Program-made: the position numbers and the translations under genes
DNA from: Phoronis australis
Taxonomy: Eukaryota; Phoronida; Phoronidae
Direction: 5' to 3'
NCBI GenBank assembly: GCA_002633005.1
Contig: NMRA01000858.1
Coordinates: forward strand, 66,244-118,261
DNA length: 52,018 nucleotides
The notes under the pieces: generated by a model
Database searches by the model: none
What the model saw: the letters and a program-made list of their open reading frames with translations, nothing else
Told to the model about the DNA's origin: nothing
Shown here: in pieces, positions 12,593 to 24,249 of the stretch
Numbering within the stretch: the first letter of the stretch is position 1
Layout: every line of letters begins with the position of its first letter

Positions 12593-13312
12593 TTGGAAAG
12601 AGCTATTCTTCAACTATCTTTCATTACATTACAATTACCGATCACTGTTTTGAGACAGCCAAAATGTTCTGTAAACATCTCTTGTGATCAACATACTCAT
12701 TACTTCATCCATCAGTTCTGTGTTATTGAGCACTGTTGGCTCAGTTTGATCTGCATGTCTCTGCCACACAGAACTATCTACAGACACTCAAACCTTGTAC
12801 AACAGAGGTCCTGTCAGTATATCCATTATATCAAGAATTCATTGTTGGTTTTCTCATCACTCTAGAATCTAATCATAACTGTTTGCCCACCTGGAACTCA
12901 TGCACAGTGGATCAGTAGTACGAAATCACATCAGGTTCTGTTCATCTTGGCCAACCTTTTTGTTCAGGCTTGGTTTCAAGAGATCCAAACTTGTGTCGGG
13001 AGAACAGACTTGCTGATATATTTCCTCTACTGTGATGTTGTGGTGTTAATCAAAAATTACTTTTTATTGAAGGCACATCTACCAGGTCTAGTGTTAATTC
13101 AAAGGAAATCAAATCTCAGATGCAGGATAGAATAATTTATGAGATGGCAGATGTTTACCTGTTTAATGAATTTGTTTTCTGTAATTTGTCTAATTGTCTT
13201 AAGGTGTACTGACTTCATTGTTACATTGAAATTTTCAAGAGTTAGTCATTCTACTAACTATAATGGCTGTTACTGCAGTGAAATTCTCCCCCTCCCAAAA
13301 AGGGGAAAAGAA
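12593..13312. other. Non-coding stretch, nothing recognised
   Basis: Short overlapping plus-strand frames (90 codons or fewer) show no domain, signal peptide or splice structure I can defend. It leads into the 46-bp array. Confidence 0.4.
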
Positions 13313-13542
13313 ACGTAAATAGCAAGGTACACAAGGCAATATCTACCATTACAAAGTAACGTAAATAGCAAGGTACACAAGGCAATATCTACCATTACAA
13401 AGTAACGTAAATAGCAAGGTACACAAGGCAATATCTACCATTACAAAGTAACGTAAATAGCAAGGTACACAAGGCAACATCTACCATTACAAAGTAACGT
13501 AAATAGCAAGGTACACAAGGCAATATCTACCATTACAAAGTA
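13313..13542. repeat. Five tandem copies of a 46-bp unit
   Basis: The unit starts ACGTAAATAGCAAGGTACAC and repeats at 13313, 13359, 13405, 13451 and 13497 with essentially no divergence; one T-to-C change is visible in the fourth copy. Near-identity indicates recent expansion or ongoing homogenisation. Confidence 0.95.
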
Positions 13543-13544
13543 AG

Positions 13545-15059
13545 AGTAAGTTCTACCGGTAATCAAATGTAAGCAATAGGGGAATTATTTATCATAGCAT
13601 GGTTTGTATGTTAGTCTTGAAACATTTTGATTGGTGTTGTAGCAAGTTAGGACAACCTTTGAAATGTTGGCTTTTATTTTCCAACAAAATAATTAAAGGT
13701 AATCAAACTATTCTGCAACTTAATGTGGAGTTTTACATGTATCTTGTTCCTGTATAAATACTTTGGAGATTTGTCTGTCAGGTGAATTTGTTTGCTACTT
13801 TTGAAAAATAGAATTTTAGAATCCCCTATTGTTGTTCGTTTTTGTATTTTACTCATTTATTGTCAACAGTTACGTCTAATTGTGGATCTGGTGTTATTTT
13901 TGATTCATTAAGTTACTCTCTTCTGTTATGCAAAAAAATCTTCAGTTTGGGACACAATATGGCTGAAACGTGAAATTAGATTTTGTCAAATTTTTCGACA
14001 AAAATAACTTATATGTATGGTGTAGCTATTACCATCTAACAATATTTCATTAAATTTTGAGTACTTCCAACAGTGTGGTAATCCTCTGAAAACTAGAAAT
14101 GTGGCAATTTAGCAATTATTTTTGGCCGGAATTGAAGAACTCTTGCAGTATTAATGCCATATGTTAGAAATTTAAAAACACCTAATCTGTATTACAAAAT
14201 TCAACCTCATGTCAAGCCTGTGATAGGATCCCTTTTCCATTTGTGACAGAATTTTTAGGCTGATGCTAAGGTATTTATTGCCTTCAAAGTGTCATTGCTT
14301 GGGAATTGTTTGGGGGTTCCCATTAGAACACACCAGACTTCCAGGTCTGTGCACTTGAAACTTGGTTGTCTGATTTGTCATGCCGAACTTGGTTGAGCCT
14401 CTTCAAAGCATGTGTTTTAGCTTAGAATATTGAAATATGCAATATGATAGCAAGTGAGAATTGAACTATAATGGAAACCTGTATGTTGATATACATGACT
14501 TGTTTACTATATACCATTTTTGCCTTGTTGACATATTTTTGTATTCTCATTTAAAGTTCAGTGTTTTTAAGGGTAAAGCAACCATTTTTTATGTTACGTT
14601 TTTGTAAAAATACAGATCTCTGGTTGTCTTTAAGACACAAATTTCCCTTTATTTTCTATTCCCTTGGCTATGTGTGCTATCCTTGGGACAATTAGAAAGT
14701 GGTGTAAATGGCCCGGGAAAACGTTTGCATCTTGATTGTGCATTCACTTCCATTGACTTGAGCACAAGTGGGTGAGTCATTTGTGTTTGCAGAACCAAGG
14801 TGCAAGCCCTTGTCTGATCCATTCACTTTTTGTATTCTAGTATGCACAGTAAATACACTCTAGTGTATCCACATGGCAAATATTTTTCTAAGTTAGTCAG
14901 GGATCTTTTCTTTTACGAAAGGTAACATCAAAAACTGTTGCGTACATTCCACTTTAAGCCTATCATCTGGTCTTGGTGAGCATATAGTGCATTCACGGAA
15001 CTTTCCTCACATACATGGAATTGGTGAAGATGTCAATGAGTGCTTAATAAATAAAACAT
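13545..15059. other. Intergenic DNA, nothing recognised
   Basis: A/T-rich DNA with many stops on both strands, lying 3' of the minus-strand HIUase gene. No domain, repeat array or RNA gene was detected by eye. Confidence 0.45.
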
Positions 15060-15083
15060 TTTATTTGGATGAAATTTTTTATT
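15060..15083 (-). promoter_or_regulatory. Polyadenylation signals downstream of the minus-strand HIUase
   Basis: Two AATAAA hexamers on the minus strand (plus-strand TTTATT at 15078-15083 and 15060-15065) lie about 215-240 nt after the stop codon at 15297-15299. This is a normal 3'UTR length. The surroundings are A/T-rich, so chance occurrence is possible. Confidence 0.4.
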
Positions 15084-15296
15084 TGACAGCTAATGTTTTT
15101 TAAATTTGCAATACCATGAAAAATAGAAACAACCATTGCCCAGCAAATTATACATGATTTGCAACAATGTAATGGACAAGTTGTGTTTACATTTGCTACT
15201 CCAAGAGGATTCGCCAGTTTTGATGAGAACTGTTGTGGAAAAATTTGTCAATTTGTGGTAGTTCCACAATCGTCCGTAGAGGGCACAACATGTTTT

Positions 15297-18200
15297 TCAA
15301 CTTCCTCTGTAGGTGGAGTAACCATAGGGGTTCAGGAGAATAGGCACGTGGTGATGTGCGAAAGGGTCCTCCACACGAAATACAGTCTGAAAAAGGAATG
15401 TAAAAATGGAAACTTTTGTATGCATTAATACAATTGGCCGAAGCCTTCTAAACTACTAAAAAGTTAGTGTCTTTTGCTCATAGTTTTCAAGATTTATAGA
15501 GAAAATGGAAGCCTCTTGACAATCTGAGAGTTTTTTCTTAGAGAGGAAATGGCTTTAAGGAAAAACATTTCTAATCGAGTATTCACAATCGTTCAGTATT
15601 CCCGCGAAAATGGCTTTGGTATGAAATGTTCAGGGTGTTTCATTAGCCTTTTTAGGACCTAAACATTGGTCTCACACCCTTTCCCCAGTACTCTTGTCGT
15701 GATACTCACATGGAATCGAGGGTGACGCCTGCCATTGATTTAGAATGGCAAAATTTTCGACGGGTTTGCCAATCCTGACACAATTGACCGCGTACTGGCT
15801 GTTGCCCCAAATGGTAGATATATGTTTGGGGAATGAAATTGTATTTTATCCTGATATGATTGTGGTGTCTAACTTTTGTAAGCTGTTTCGTTATTAGCAT
15901 TTTAGGAAGTAAGCAAAAGAGAAATGGGTTACACTGACACAGAAGTGAACATTTTGTACTCGTGCTGTAATTCTCGTTTTACCGATGGGATCTACTAAAA
16001 GGGGCCAACCAGCCCAGCTAACCTTCATGTAAGCCATGATTCTGAAACCGCGAAGCTGTACCGTGCTAAAATCGATCACTTTTTATGACTTGTTTTTTAC
16101 ACCCCTTTTTCTTTAAACTGTTCTTTCACCGTTCCCAAGATATACACCAAATAATCACAAATTTCACACTTAATGCACATGGCAAGATAGACTAGGACGC
16201 GTTTGTCCTAAACAGCAATGCACAACAATCATTTTTGTAGCGCCACCAAAATGTTAAAGTACTGAATTACCACTGATCAGATATTTTTTCTTCAGGATGA
16301 GCGAGTTGTAACACCGAAGGACTGTTACTCGGAAGATTATGTTATCAGAGACGCGAAACAGGCGGTGTGTTGTGTTCTTACTCCGAAGGGCTCGGAAGAC
16401 TGTAACTTCGAAATAATATGATAATTTACTATTTTTTTACGAACTCCGACTAAGTGACATCAATCTCGACATAATTATGGTTCACGACTGACGCTACAAC
16501 TGATCCTAGCGTCACGCGCTTGCCGTTTTCATGCATCGAATTTAAAATTTGCGCTGGTGGTCTACCCGTTGTTGGTGTTCACGAAATAAAATTTTCTTTT
16601 TTCTGTCACCAGCATATTTACAAATTATGCAAAATTAAACAATTTTCAACGGGAAGATGCGAATTCGTGATGAAGTGTTAATCAAAAGCGATAACTATTG
16701 GTCCAGTTGCGAGCTACTTTTTAAATATTTCCCGGGTTGAAAGCTCCTGCGTTCGTAACACGTATACCTTTGCTTTGTTTTGTTAGTTTTCCTACTATTT
16801 GAGTTTTACATTTCAACGTTTCATGATTATTATGCGTAAAAACGCCTCGTAGTTCGATATTCTATTTCTGCAACACCATTTAACATTTGATTTTACTGCG
16901 CTGTCGGTAATTCCACGTCAACATTCACTTTGTTCCAATTTCACGTATATCGTACCTATATTCAGCTCTTACCATGTTTTTACCACGTTTTTTACTATGT
17001 TTTTTCATGTTTTTACCATGTGTAAATAGTCGAGAGAAAGTTTATAGATTGAAGTTGCTATTGGAGAACGAACAGCAAACAGGCGATCGGTCATCGACCC
17101 TTTTCTGATCTGTGGTGTAAATATTAGAATAAAGAATTAACAAATCTTGTAAAGGCAGGGACCTCGGGTGTCGTCGTGGTCTCATTTATAAACTAGTGAA
17201 ATTTGATATTAGTGACTTGTTTGTATGCACGTGATCGTATACTAATCTATGCGGAGAAATTTTCTACTGTGCTAATTCTTAGAAGCTATTTTTCCAATAA
17301 AAGCCAGGGGCTACTTGCGGTTCCCCATGATATCATAGCTCTACAGTACTATGGCTGAAGTAAATAAAAATCGGATCCCTTTGTCGTCGTAGTTTTGGGC
17401 TATAGTTCTCGGAAATACAGCCGTCTCAGGCCCGAGGCCGTGTCTGCAGAGCATAAAATTAAGTGAATTTAATAATTTACATAAGAAACTTTACGGTAAA
17501 AGCACGCATGCTAATTGATTGCATTGCGTACTACTAAATCATTTGAATAAATGAAAAATTCAATTAGACAAGATTAACAATGGGAACACTTAAACTATTT
17601 AGCTGATAAAGAAATCTTCATGACTACCTTCTTCATCTTCAGTAGAATCGGACAGAGTTAGAGTAGGCCAGCCTAGCATAACGGCTTCACATAGTGCATG
17701 ACAAGGGCATCACGTTTGACCACAAGAACACCTTAAGTGCACCACAGAATGTACAAAAATAGATGTTTGCCGATGTCTGGAATCTGGGTGTGGCCCCTGG
17801 GACCTTATAACGGGCCAAAATTGACCTAAGTTAGATATTCGATGTACCGGCCAAATCTGATTTAAAATGAACAATCGTACTACAATGAGCACCGAATCAC
17901 CCATAACCGACAAATTGGACTTTGACAAGGTCCCGCCAGAAACAAAAAATGGACCCCCAAGGCCATCCCAATTGCTGAGCAAGCTCAAACATTCGAGATA
18001 CCACAGAAAACATCTCCATATGATTCAGTACATGCCACTGGTCACTCAAATGCCATGTGACGAAATACATTCGGGCTCTCCAGAAATCACCCCCAATATA
18101 ATCCATGGAATGTTGTTTTATGTGAGCTAGATCCAAAGTTTTTGATTGGATATTCTAGGTGCCGACTAAAACTGATTTAAAAGGAGCAATTGTGCCACAA

Positions 18201-21200
18201 AGAGCATCGAATGACTCTTGTCAAAATTGCATTCTGGAACAGCCCGCCAGAACCCCAGACGGACCCCGAGACATCTCAAAAACAATTCTACATGATTCGG
18301 TACATGCCACTGACCACCACCGGTATATGTTGGGCGCAACAGATACTCTCTCATGTCTCACCAACAGAACGTTGTTGAAATTTTGAGCTATATTAGCTAA
18401 TAAAAGGTACAGGCACATATTGAAAATGAACACTAAATGACCCAGTACAGTAAATCGCGGTCCGAAAAGCTCGTTCAAATGTTAGATGCACCACAAAAAC
18501 AATGAACGAACGATAACTTGTACGCCAAATTGCCTTTGCCAAAAAAAAAAAAAATGCCCGCGTTCGACCCGGCCAAAACCCCAAAACAATTCACACACGG
18601 AAGCTGTTTCAGCTAATTTGAGCCAAATTAGATAATCGACGTCAATACCTGTTAACATTGATTTAAAGCAAACAGCTGAGTCAAGCAGAGCAAGTAATAA
18701 CCGCGTCCTTTAAATTGCACTCCAAAGTTACTTGACATGATCGGATACAGTACATGTGCAAAAATGACAGCGCACTTCGTCTGGCGAGGTTAACAAATTC
18801 TCAAATTATACCAGATCACTCCTCTCATACCTTCCTCTTGGATTCTGATGTACAAAATAGGACCAAACGCAATGCCAAAACGCTAGTTGGTCAATATTAC
18901 GGGGCTCCTCACTCCCATTACAAAACGGAATTTTCTCAGTCAACTGATTTTTTTCTTTTCGATCGGTTATTTAAAAGGATATTCAGTTACCTTTCAAATG
19001 ACTTGATTGTCATTGCACTCTCTACATTATAAGACGAACTTGAAAGCTTTTTGCGAAACTGTTATCTTTATTGATATTACTAATATAAAATAAGCACACA
19101 GAGGATTAAGTGTCGCCTAAGATCTTACAATGCATAACACGTGTCATAGAACTGGAAATCATTTAACGGAAGGGGATTTTATTGTTCTTTTCAAGGCACA
19201 TCTAATCAGTAACCAACTCGTTAAAATCCAGTAGCTGGCTATTATTCAAGTATGTAGAATTTCTTCTTTCCGGAAACAATTTTTCAGCTTTCATTAATTT
19301 CCGAAAAGTACAGGAATTATCATATCCCCGGCTTATCATATCCCCGAATTTACGGCGGGGTAGCCCGGCGACACGGCTCAGTACGACTTCAGATCAATGT
19401 TACAATCACAAATTTAAAACAAACAAACTGAAAAATCATTGCGATAAAAAACATGAGGCTGACTATATCGAGATATAATTATGGTGCATTTGCTAAATTT
19501 TGTAATCATTAAAGCCAACTCCCTGGTCGTCAACAAAAATAAGTAACAAAAGTATCCTACCCTGGCTGAAGCAGGAGGGTTTAACTGCCTCTCGTGTGGT
19601 GGGGGTGCGATCGCAACCATCTCGACCAGTCGACTACAGACATGAACTTCATTACTCGGCATCCAAATATTTTTGTCGCCTTCCCCCCTCCTCACTAATA
19701 ATGTTCGGAGTGGCAGAATTGTTCACTTTAAATCTAGTTTGGCCGGTACCTCGAACTCATATCTACTCAACAGCATGCCCTTTATAAGATTTTTTGTCGT
19801 TTCTGGTGGGCCAAACCCAACTAGAGTGTATTATTTTAGTCTCCTATAGGCCATTTAGCTATCAGCGGCATAAATCATATGAAGCACACCTGATATTTAC
19901 TTCGGGTAATGGAGCAAGGGACAACACTGTGGCCCAGACAGAGGCTGGATAACACAAAAGCCGCATTTGCACGAGGCACGTGCAGTTGACACGGAGCTGC
20001 TGACACAGAACAGCTGATCGGGCGCAACCTGTATGTGTGTAAATACGACTGACACAGAGCAAGTCTACACCACAGCAGCCATTTTTGACACCGGTTTGAG
20101 AAGTAGCTCAAGCAGCAGTCGATCAGTTGTTCCAATTTCAACTACACGTCTAAACACAAACTGGATCAAGGCGGAAAGGTTCATCTCTGTTACGCTTGCG
20201 CAATAGCGTATATAGGCCTACGGGTGATCCGCTACCTTCCGCGTGGTTTGGACGATCGCAGACAGTCGTGTAAATGACGCCTGCTGATCCAGCTTGTGGT
20301 CTAATGTCGTGTAAATGCGACTAAAGTACAGCAAGAAGCGCCGTGACAACTCGCGCAGCAACATCTGTTACCCGTGTAACATCTAACTGATCCAGTTTGC
20401 GATGTGACAACTCGCGTCGTGACAGGCAACACGTAGCCTAGGCAATAATATCGCCTGTAATTGGCTAGCTCCGTGAAAATTGATCCTCGTATAAAAACGA
20501 TTAAAATGGTTCGTTTGGCATCAGGAGAAAACTAGGCAATGGGTGTGACAGTTGGTAAGACGCTAACTGCAACTTACTTCAACGTATGGGTAAAATGTAT
20601 CCAGTCCTAGAGACGATTCGTACTCCTTCGTTTTGAAGTGTAACTTATACACTCCTTTCTTAAACTGGTTAGCTTGAACCAGATCCCTTATTCTTCCGTC
20701 GTTATCAGTCACTCTGTAATATCCAACTCCAACATTAATACACTATTTGTGGAATCATTTAGGGATCGTCGCGACGTTTTAAAATTAAAGCGTACAAAAC
20801 GTACTATTTTTGCTAGATCCAGACTTCCCGTCCATAAAGAGTACTTCCGAAAAACTAATGTCACCCTCTAAGCCTTTGAGTGTCCATAGACGACCCCCTT
20901 ATTTAAAGCGATTGTTGGAGATTTGCTTACACATTTCAATTTTCAACAACATTTTAAGGTGACAGCATGATGAGGCAGTGAAATAATTCTTTACTCCACT
21001 AACCACTCACTAATATCGTCCACAGACGTTTGCCGCAGCAATCCATTTTGTTGGTGGCAAACACTAGATGCTATGCTGCATGAGACGATTGACACCTGTT
21101 TTGAATGAGTGAAGTGAATTTCTTATTACAATTCTCATAATGTTTACCAAAGTTTGAATGTCGCGCATTTTATTTACACTGGCTGTCAGTTGATACCTTG

Positions 21201-24200
21201 AGGATATTTGGGTCCAAGGAAGAGAGTTGTCGTAGGCAACAAAATTGCCAGACAAGCGGTAAAGTTGTGCAGTAATATTCGCCCCTGGAAGTCCTCGTCT
21301 GGTGTCAAGCACGTGCGTTGTTAATGGCGACGCTGAAGTTGGAGTCACGGGGGCTGATTTGCTGCGATCTGAAAATGAAACGGATGTTCCGGTTTCACAC
21401 TTACGATTTTCCAGATTTTCAATTATTTTTCTGGTGCTGCACATAGGTTGCCCAAAATTTGTTAACAAAAACTTTATTAAAATCTGAAGTCCCAAGATAT
21501 GTTTTTTTTTCTTAGTCCAGAAATCACAAAATTTGCTTTTCACAGTACGTAGAAAAAGCTAGAAAAAGTGCTATATTTGACTCTAATTATGTCAGTAGCT
21601 CGTACTGTAAACCACTTGTTTAAGAATCGGACTCTGATCAATCGCTTTTCAATGACATGCTTTTCTTAAAGAGAAGCCCAGAAAGAAATGCAAATGAAAT
21701 TGCATTAATGAGTCACAACCGCCCTTTCTCTTACAGAGAGGTCAGGAACGTGACAATTTGAAAGTTAAAAAAGAGTCTGGTTCTGGAGAAATTGCAATCG
21801 GACTTAAAATTCCAATTATATGTTTGATTTTATTGTCAGTTTTATGAACTCATGTTTTTCATCAGTATGATTGTTATCTATTTGTGCCAATCCCGAAAAG
21901 TTATGCAAATGACTCATTTGTTCCTCTTAATGACAGGGGAATAATCCTTCTAAATTCCAGTTGGCATGGTCTACTCTAGTTTGCTAAATAACAGATTGGT
22001 TCAGCATGCCCTATCAATTATCTTGGTCATGGGTGAGCAAAATGGCCTTATAAAAATCTTCTCGTTTGGACCTCTCGTTTGTTTTATCATTCATTATGAG
22101 AAACTGACTAAAACTCAAGCAAAGTACAGTTTCTTGCTTTATTGATTTTCAAAAGACTTTCGACTGGGTGGACAGTGACCTTCTTCTCCAGAAGCTGTTT
22201 TGGAAACAAGTTGATAGGAAATTGTATTTTGTCACTAAGTCTTTCCTCGTGAACACATCTGCTTGCTTCACATAGACAGTATGAACTGCGTTACTAATTG
22301 CTTTACAACAACTTCTGGGATTCTGCAGGGAGCTGTCTTGTCGACCACTTTATTAGGTATATTTCTGAATAATCTGGCAACCGAACTAAAAAACGCAAAC
22401 GTCCAAATCAAAGTTGATAAAGACTAAAAGGTAACTGTTTTACATTATGGGGATGATATTGTTCTGTTAGCAGAAAACGAGGTTATGCTGAACATGGTTC
22501 ACCAATAGTGCTTTTAAATGGAAACTGCGTGTTAATGAAAGTAAAACAAATATTCATTTTAGAAACAAATAGATCCCAGCTTCCGGTGTTTTGTTAAACT
22601 TAGGAGACACAGTCCTGAATTATAAGACTACTTAGATGTATATTTTGACAAACTTTTAAATTTTGATACCAGTGCTAAAACTAGGATGGTGGAGAGCTTG
22701 GTGCGTTTATCTCGACGTTCACATTTAAGTACAAGACACATTAATAAACAAATATACTACTATTGTAGAAAGAAATCGAGTTTTGGCACCAAACGGCACT
22801 AACTCCAACACAGATATCGAAAAAAGCCCGCTGATAACGAAGATTTTTTCAACGCTGATGCGCCAAAGCGGAGAACGATTGAAAAGACTGCTTCTACGTT
22901 TTCTGCACTGGAAATTGTGTTGAAAATATAGAATGTAACACTTGAATGAGACACGCTCATTCTGGAAGAGAGTCAGTCGTGCCTTGCAAAATGAACGTAG
23001 TGAGTTCTGTAAAATGATAAACACCGTAAAATTATTTTTGACGTTCATATACCAGAAATTGTTTTTTCACGCTGTTTTGGGACCTCTTTACATTGCCAGT
23101 TTTAAGTGAAGAGGCACCGCTTGTAACTAGAGATATGGCATGTGTTTTTCCGGCCATACAAATTCCAATAAATGCATACTTTCCTCGACGTTTTACGTAG
23201 TATCATTCTTTATGGCAGTAAAACAGCATAATGGCCCTAGGTAGTATTCAAAACATTCGGGACGAGTTTAAAGCCAATGGGTACAAAATCCTGACTGAGT
23301 AGGCCTATATATATTTATTTATTCAATAACTAGGGCTCCGGTCCTCGTTACAATCAAATCATCAAATACAATACAGGTAAGTGTAAAAAATAGCAGTAAT
23401 ACGATCTCTTCTTCGCTTGAATGCGAAATAAACATATTTACATGTTGGCAACATATGACCTTATCCTTTATAGCCTGTTGAATTTTGTAATATTGGGATT
23501 GTTGTAGCTCCATACAGGCAAATACCATTTTCTATGGTCTTCTTAGAATGAACATTTGGTAACAAAATGATATTCTGGTTCGACACATAGCCTAATACAG
23601 AAAGGGCCATAATCTGTCTGGTCTGCCAAGTTTCAAGTGTCTACCCTTTTCATTCAGTGCATACGCTGAACATCTAATCATACCACATCAGATTTAACAT
23701 TTACATTGTCAATTACATCTAAATAAATTTCAAAACATATGTTTAATTTAAGAATTCTGTAAGTTTCCAGCGTATTCGAATTATACAAATTTTCTTGCCA
23801 TTTTTGCTGATCAATATCTTTGCATCTCTGTCTAAAAATGATATGAAACTTGTCCAGGAACCTACACCCTGTATCACGAACCAAACTGAAATAGCAACTT
23901 CTTAACATCATTAACTCGGCAAAGATTATCAACATTTTCCGTCATATAGTACGATCTATGTGTGCTTGAACCACGAAGACGATTTGTTTTGATTGTGAAA
24001 ACGTACTTACATTGCATAGCCACATAAACGACCACCGCGGCAACTGCTGCTCCGATGACGAACGATGCGAGGGAAAGAGCGAACAGCTTCCGTTTCGACC
24101 ACTTCTGAAATTTTCAAAACGTAAACATCATCTCTGCTGTTTTTAATACAATATCTTGTTTCAACTTTACATGGAAATTGAAATGAAATCCACGAACCTC

Positions 24201-24249
24201 GATTAATGCACTGTGTCAGCTGCTGCCAATTGAAACTTACCGATCCCAT
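15297..24249 (-). CDS. Membrane-anchored 5-hydroxyisourate hydrolase-like protein (166 aa, 5 coding exons)
   Basis: The family hydrolyses 5-hydroxyisourate, the product of uricase, to OHCU. Coding exons in transcript order are 24249-24241, 24104-24011, 21368-21197, 20713-20578 and 15386-15297. They total 501 nt, have GT-AG borders (GTAAGT, GTAAGT, GTATCA, GTAAGT donors) and join in phases 0, 1, 2, 0. Seen: residues 50-56 LTTHVLD, 93-99 VTDNDGR, 148-152 HHHVP, and a C-terminal Y163-R-G-S. By family knowledge H53, R99, H150 and the YRGS tail form the active site, so the enzyme looks intact. Residues 1-9 are basic, about 10-33 form a hydrophobic helix, and 35-49 are a Ser/Thr/Pro-rich stalk. The result reads as a type II signal anchor. 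N65-I-T is a glycosylation sequon. A cleaved signal peptide is the alternative. The N-terminal exons are less certain than the three catalytic ones. No PTS1 or PTS2 is seen. The gene is divergent from its paralog at 26195. Confidence 0.87.
15387..20577 (-). other. Long last intron of the membrane-anchored HIUase gene
   Basis: This 5.2-kb intron separates the last exon from the exon at 20578. It contains the decayed array at 17820-18700. A stretch from about 16308 (TGTAACACCGAAGGACTG) to about 17190 has LTR-like composition, with AATAAAG near its right end. No LTR boundary could be fixed. Confidence 0.6.
17820..18700. repeat. Decayed tandem array of ~230-310-bp units
   Basis: A segment like GAGCTAxATTAGATATTCGA with CTGATTTAAA a few bases later recurs near 17825/17860, 18124/18170, 18384 and 18617/18657. 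A second segment, TGATTCAGTACATGCCACTG-like, recurs near 18020, 18294 and more weakly 18740. Copies are strongly diverged. Confidence 0.5.
21960..22650 (+). pseudogene. LINE reverse transcriptase relic
   Basis: Frames interrupted by stops carry RT landmarks in the right order: [17 protein letters not shown] (from 22135), [20 protein letters not shown] (about 22310) and [15 protein letters not shown] (about 22437; the catalytic YxDD box appears as YGDD). Several in-frame stops make it inactive. It lies in the HIUase intron on the opposite strand to that gene. Confidence 0.85.
24011..24104 (-). CDS. Signal-anchor exon of the membrane-anchored HIUase
   Basis: A 94-nt exon flanked by a TTTCAG acceptor and a GTAAGT donor, starting in phase 0 and ending in phase 1. 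It encodes KWSKRK and then about 24 hydrophobic, Ala/Val-rich residues. The phase-1 end matches the phase-1 start of the catalytic exon at 21368, the same phase that joins signal-peptide exon to catalytic exon in the neighbouring paralog. The basic flank before the helix (four K/R) outweighs the one after it (R, K), which favours N-in/C-out topology. Confidence 0.72.
24241..24249 (-). CDS. Start exon of the membrane-anchored HIUase (Met-Gly-Ser)
   Basis: A nine-base coding exon, ATG GGA TCG, is followed directly by a GTAAGT donor. The start context has A at -3 and G at +4, and no in-frame ATG lies in the short stretch just upstream. Joined in phase 0 to the next exon, the protein begins MGSKWSKR. 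This fits the N-myristoylation consensus: Gly2, Ser6, then basic residues. The exon is tiny, so transcript evidence is needed to confirm it. Confidence 0.62.

Noticed and set aside
13313-13542. CRISPR-like array
   Set aside because: The 46-bp units are contiguous without unique spacers, and the surrounding DNA is clearly animal.
16308-17190. Possible solo LTR starting TGTAACACCGAAGG
   Set aside because: No matching CA-end, target-site duplication or second LTR could be fixed by eye.
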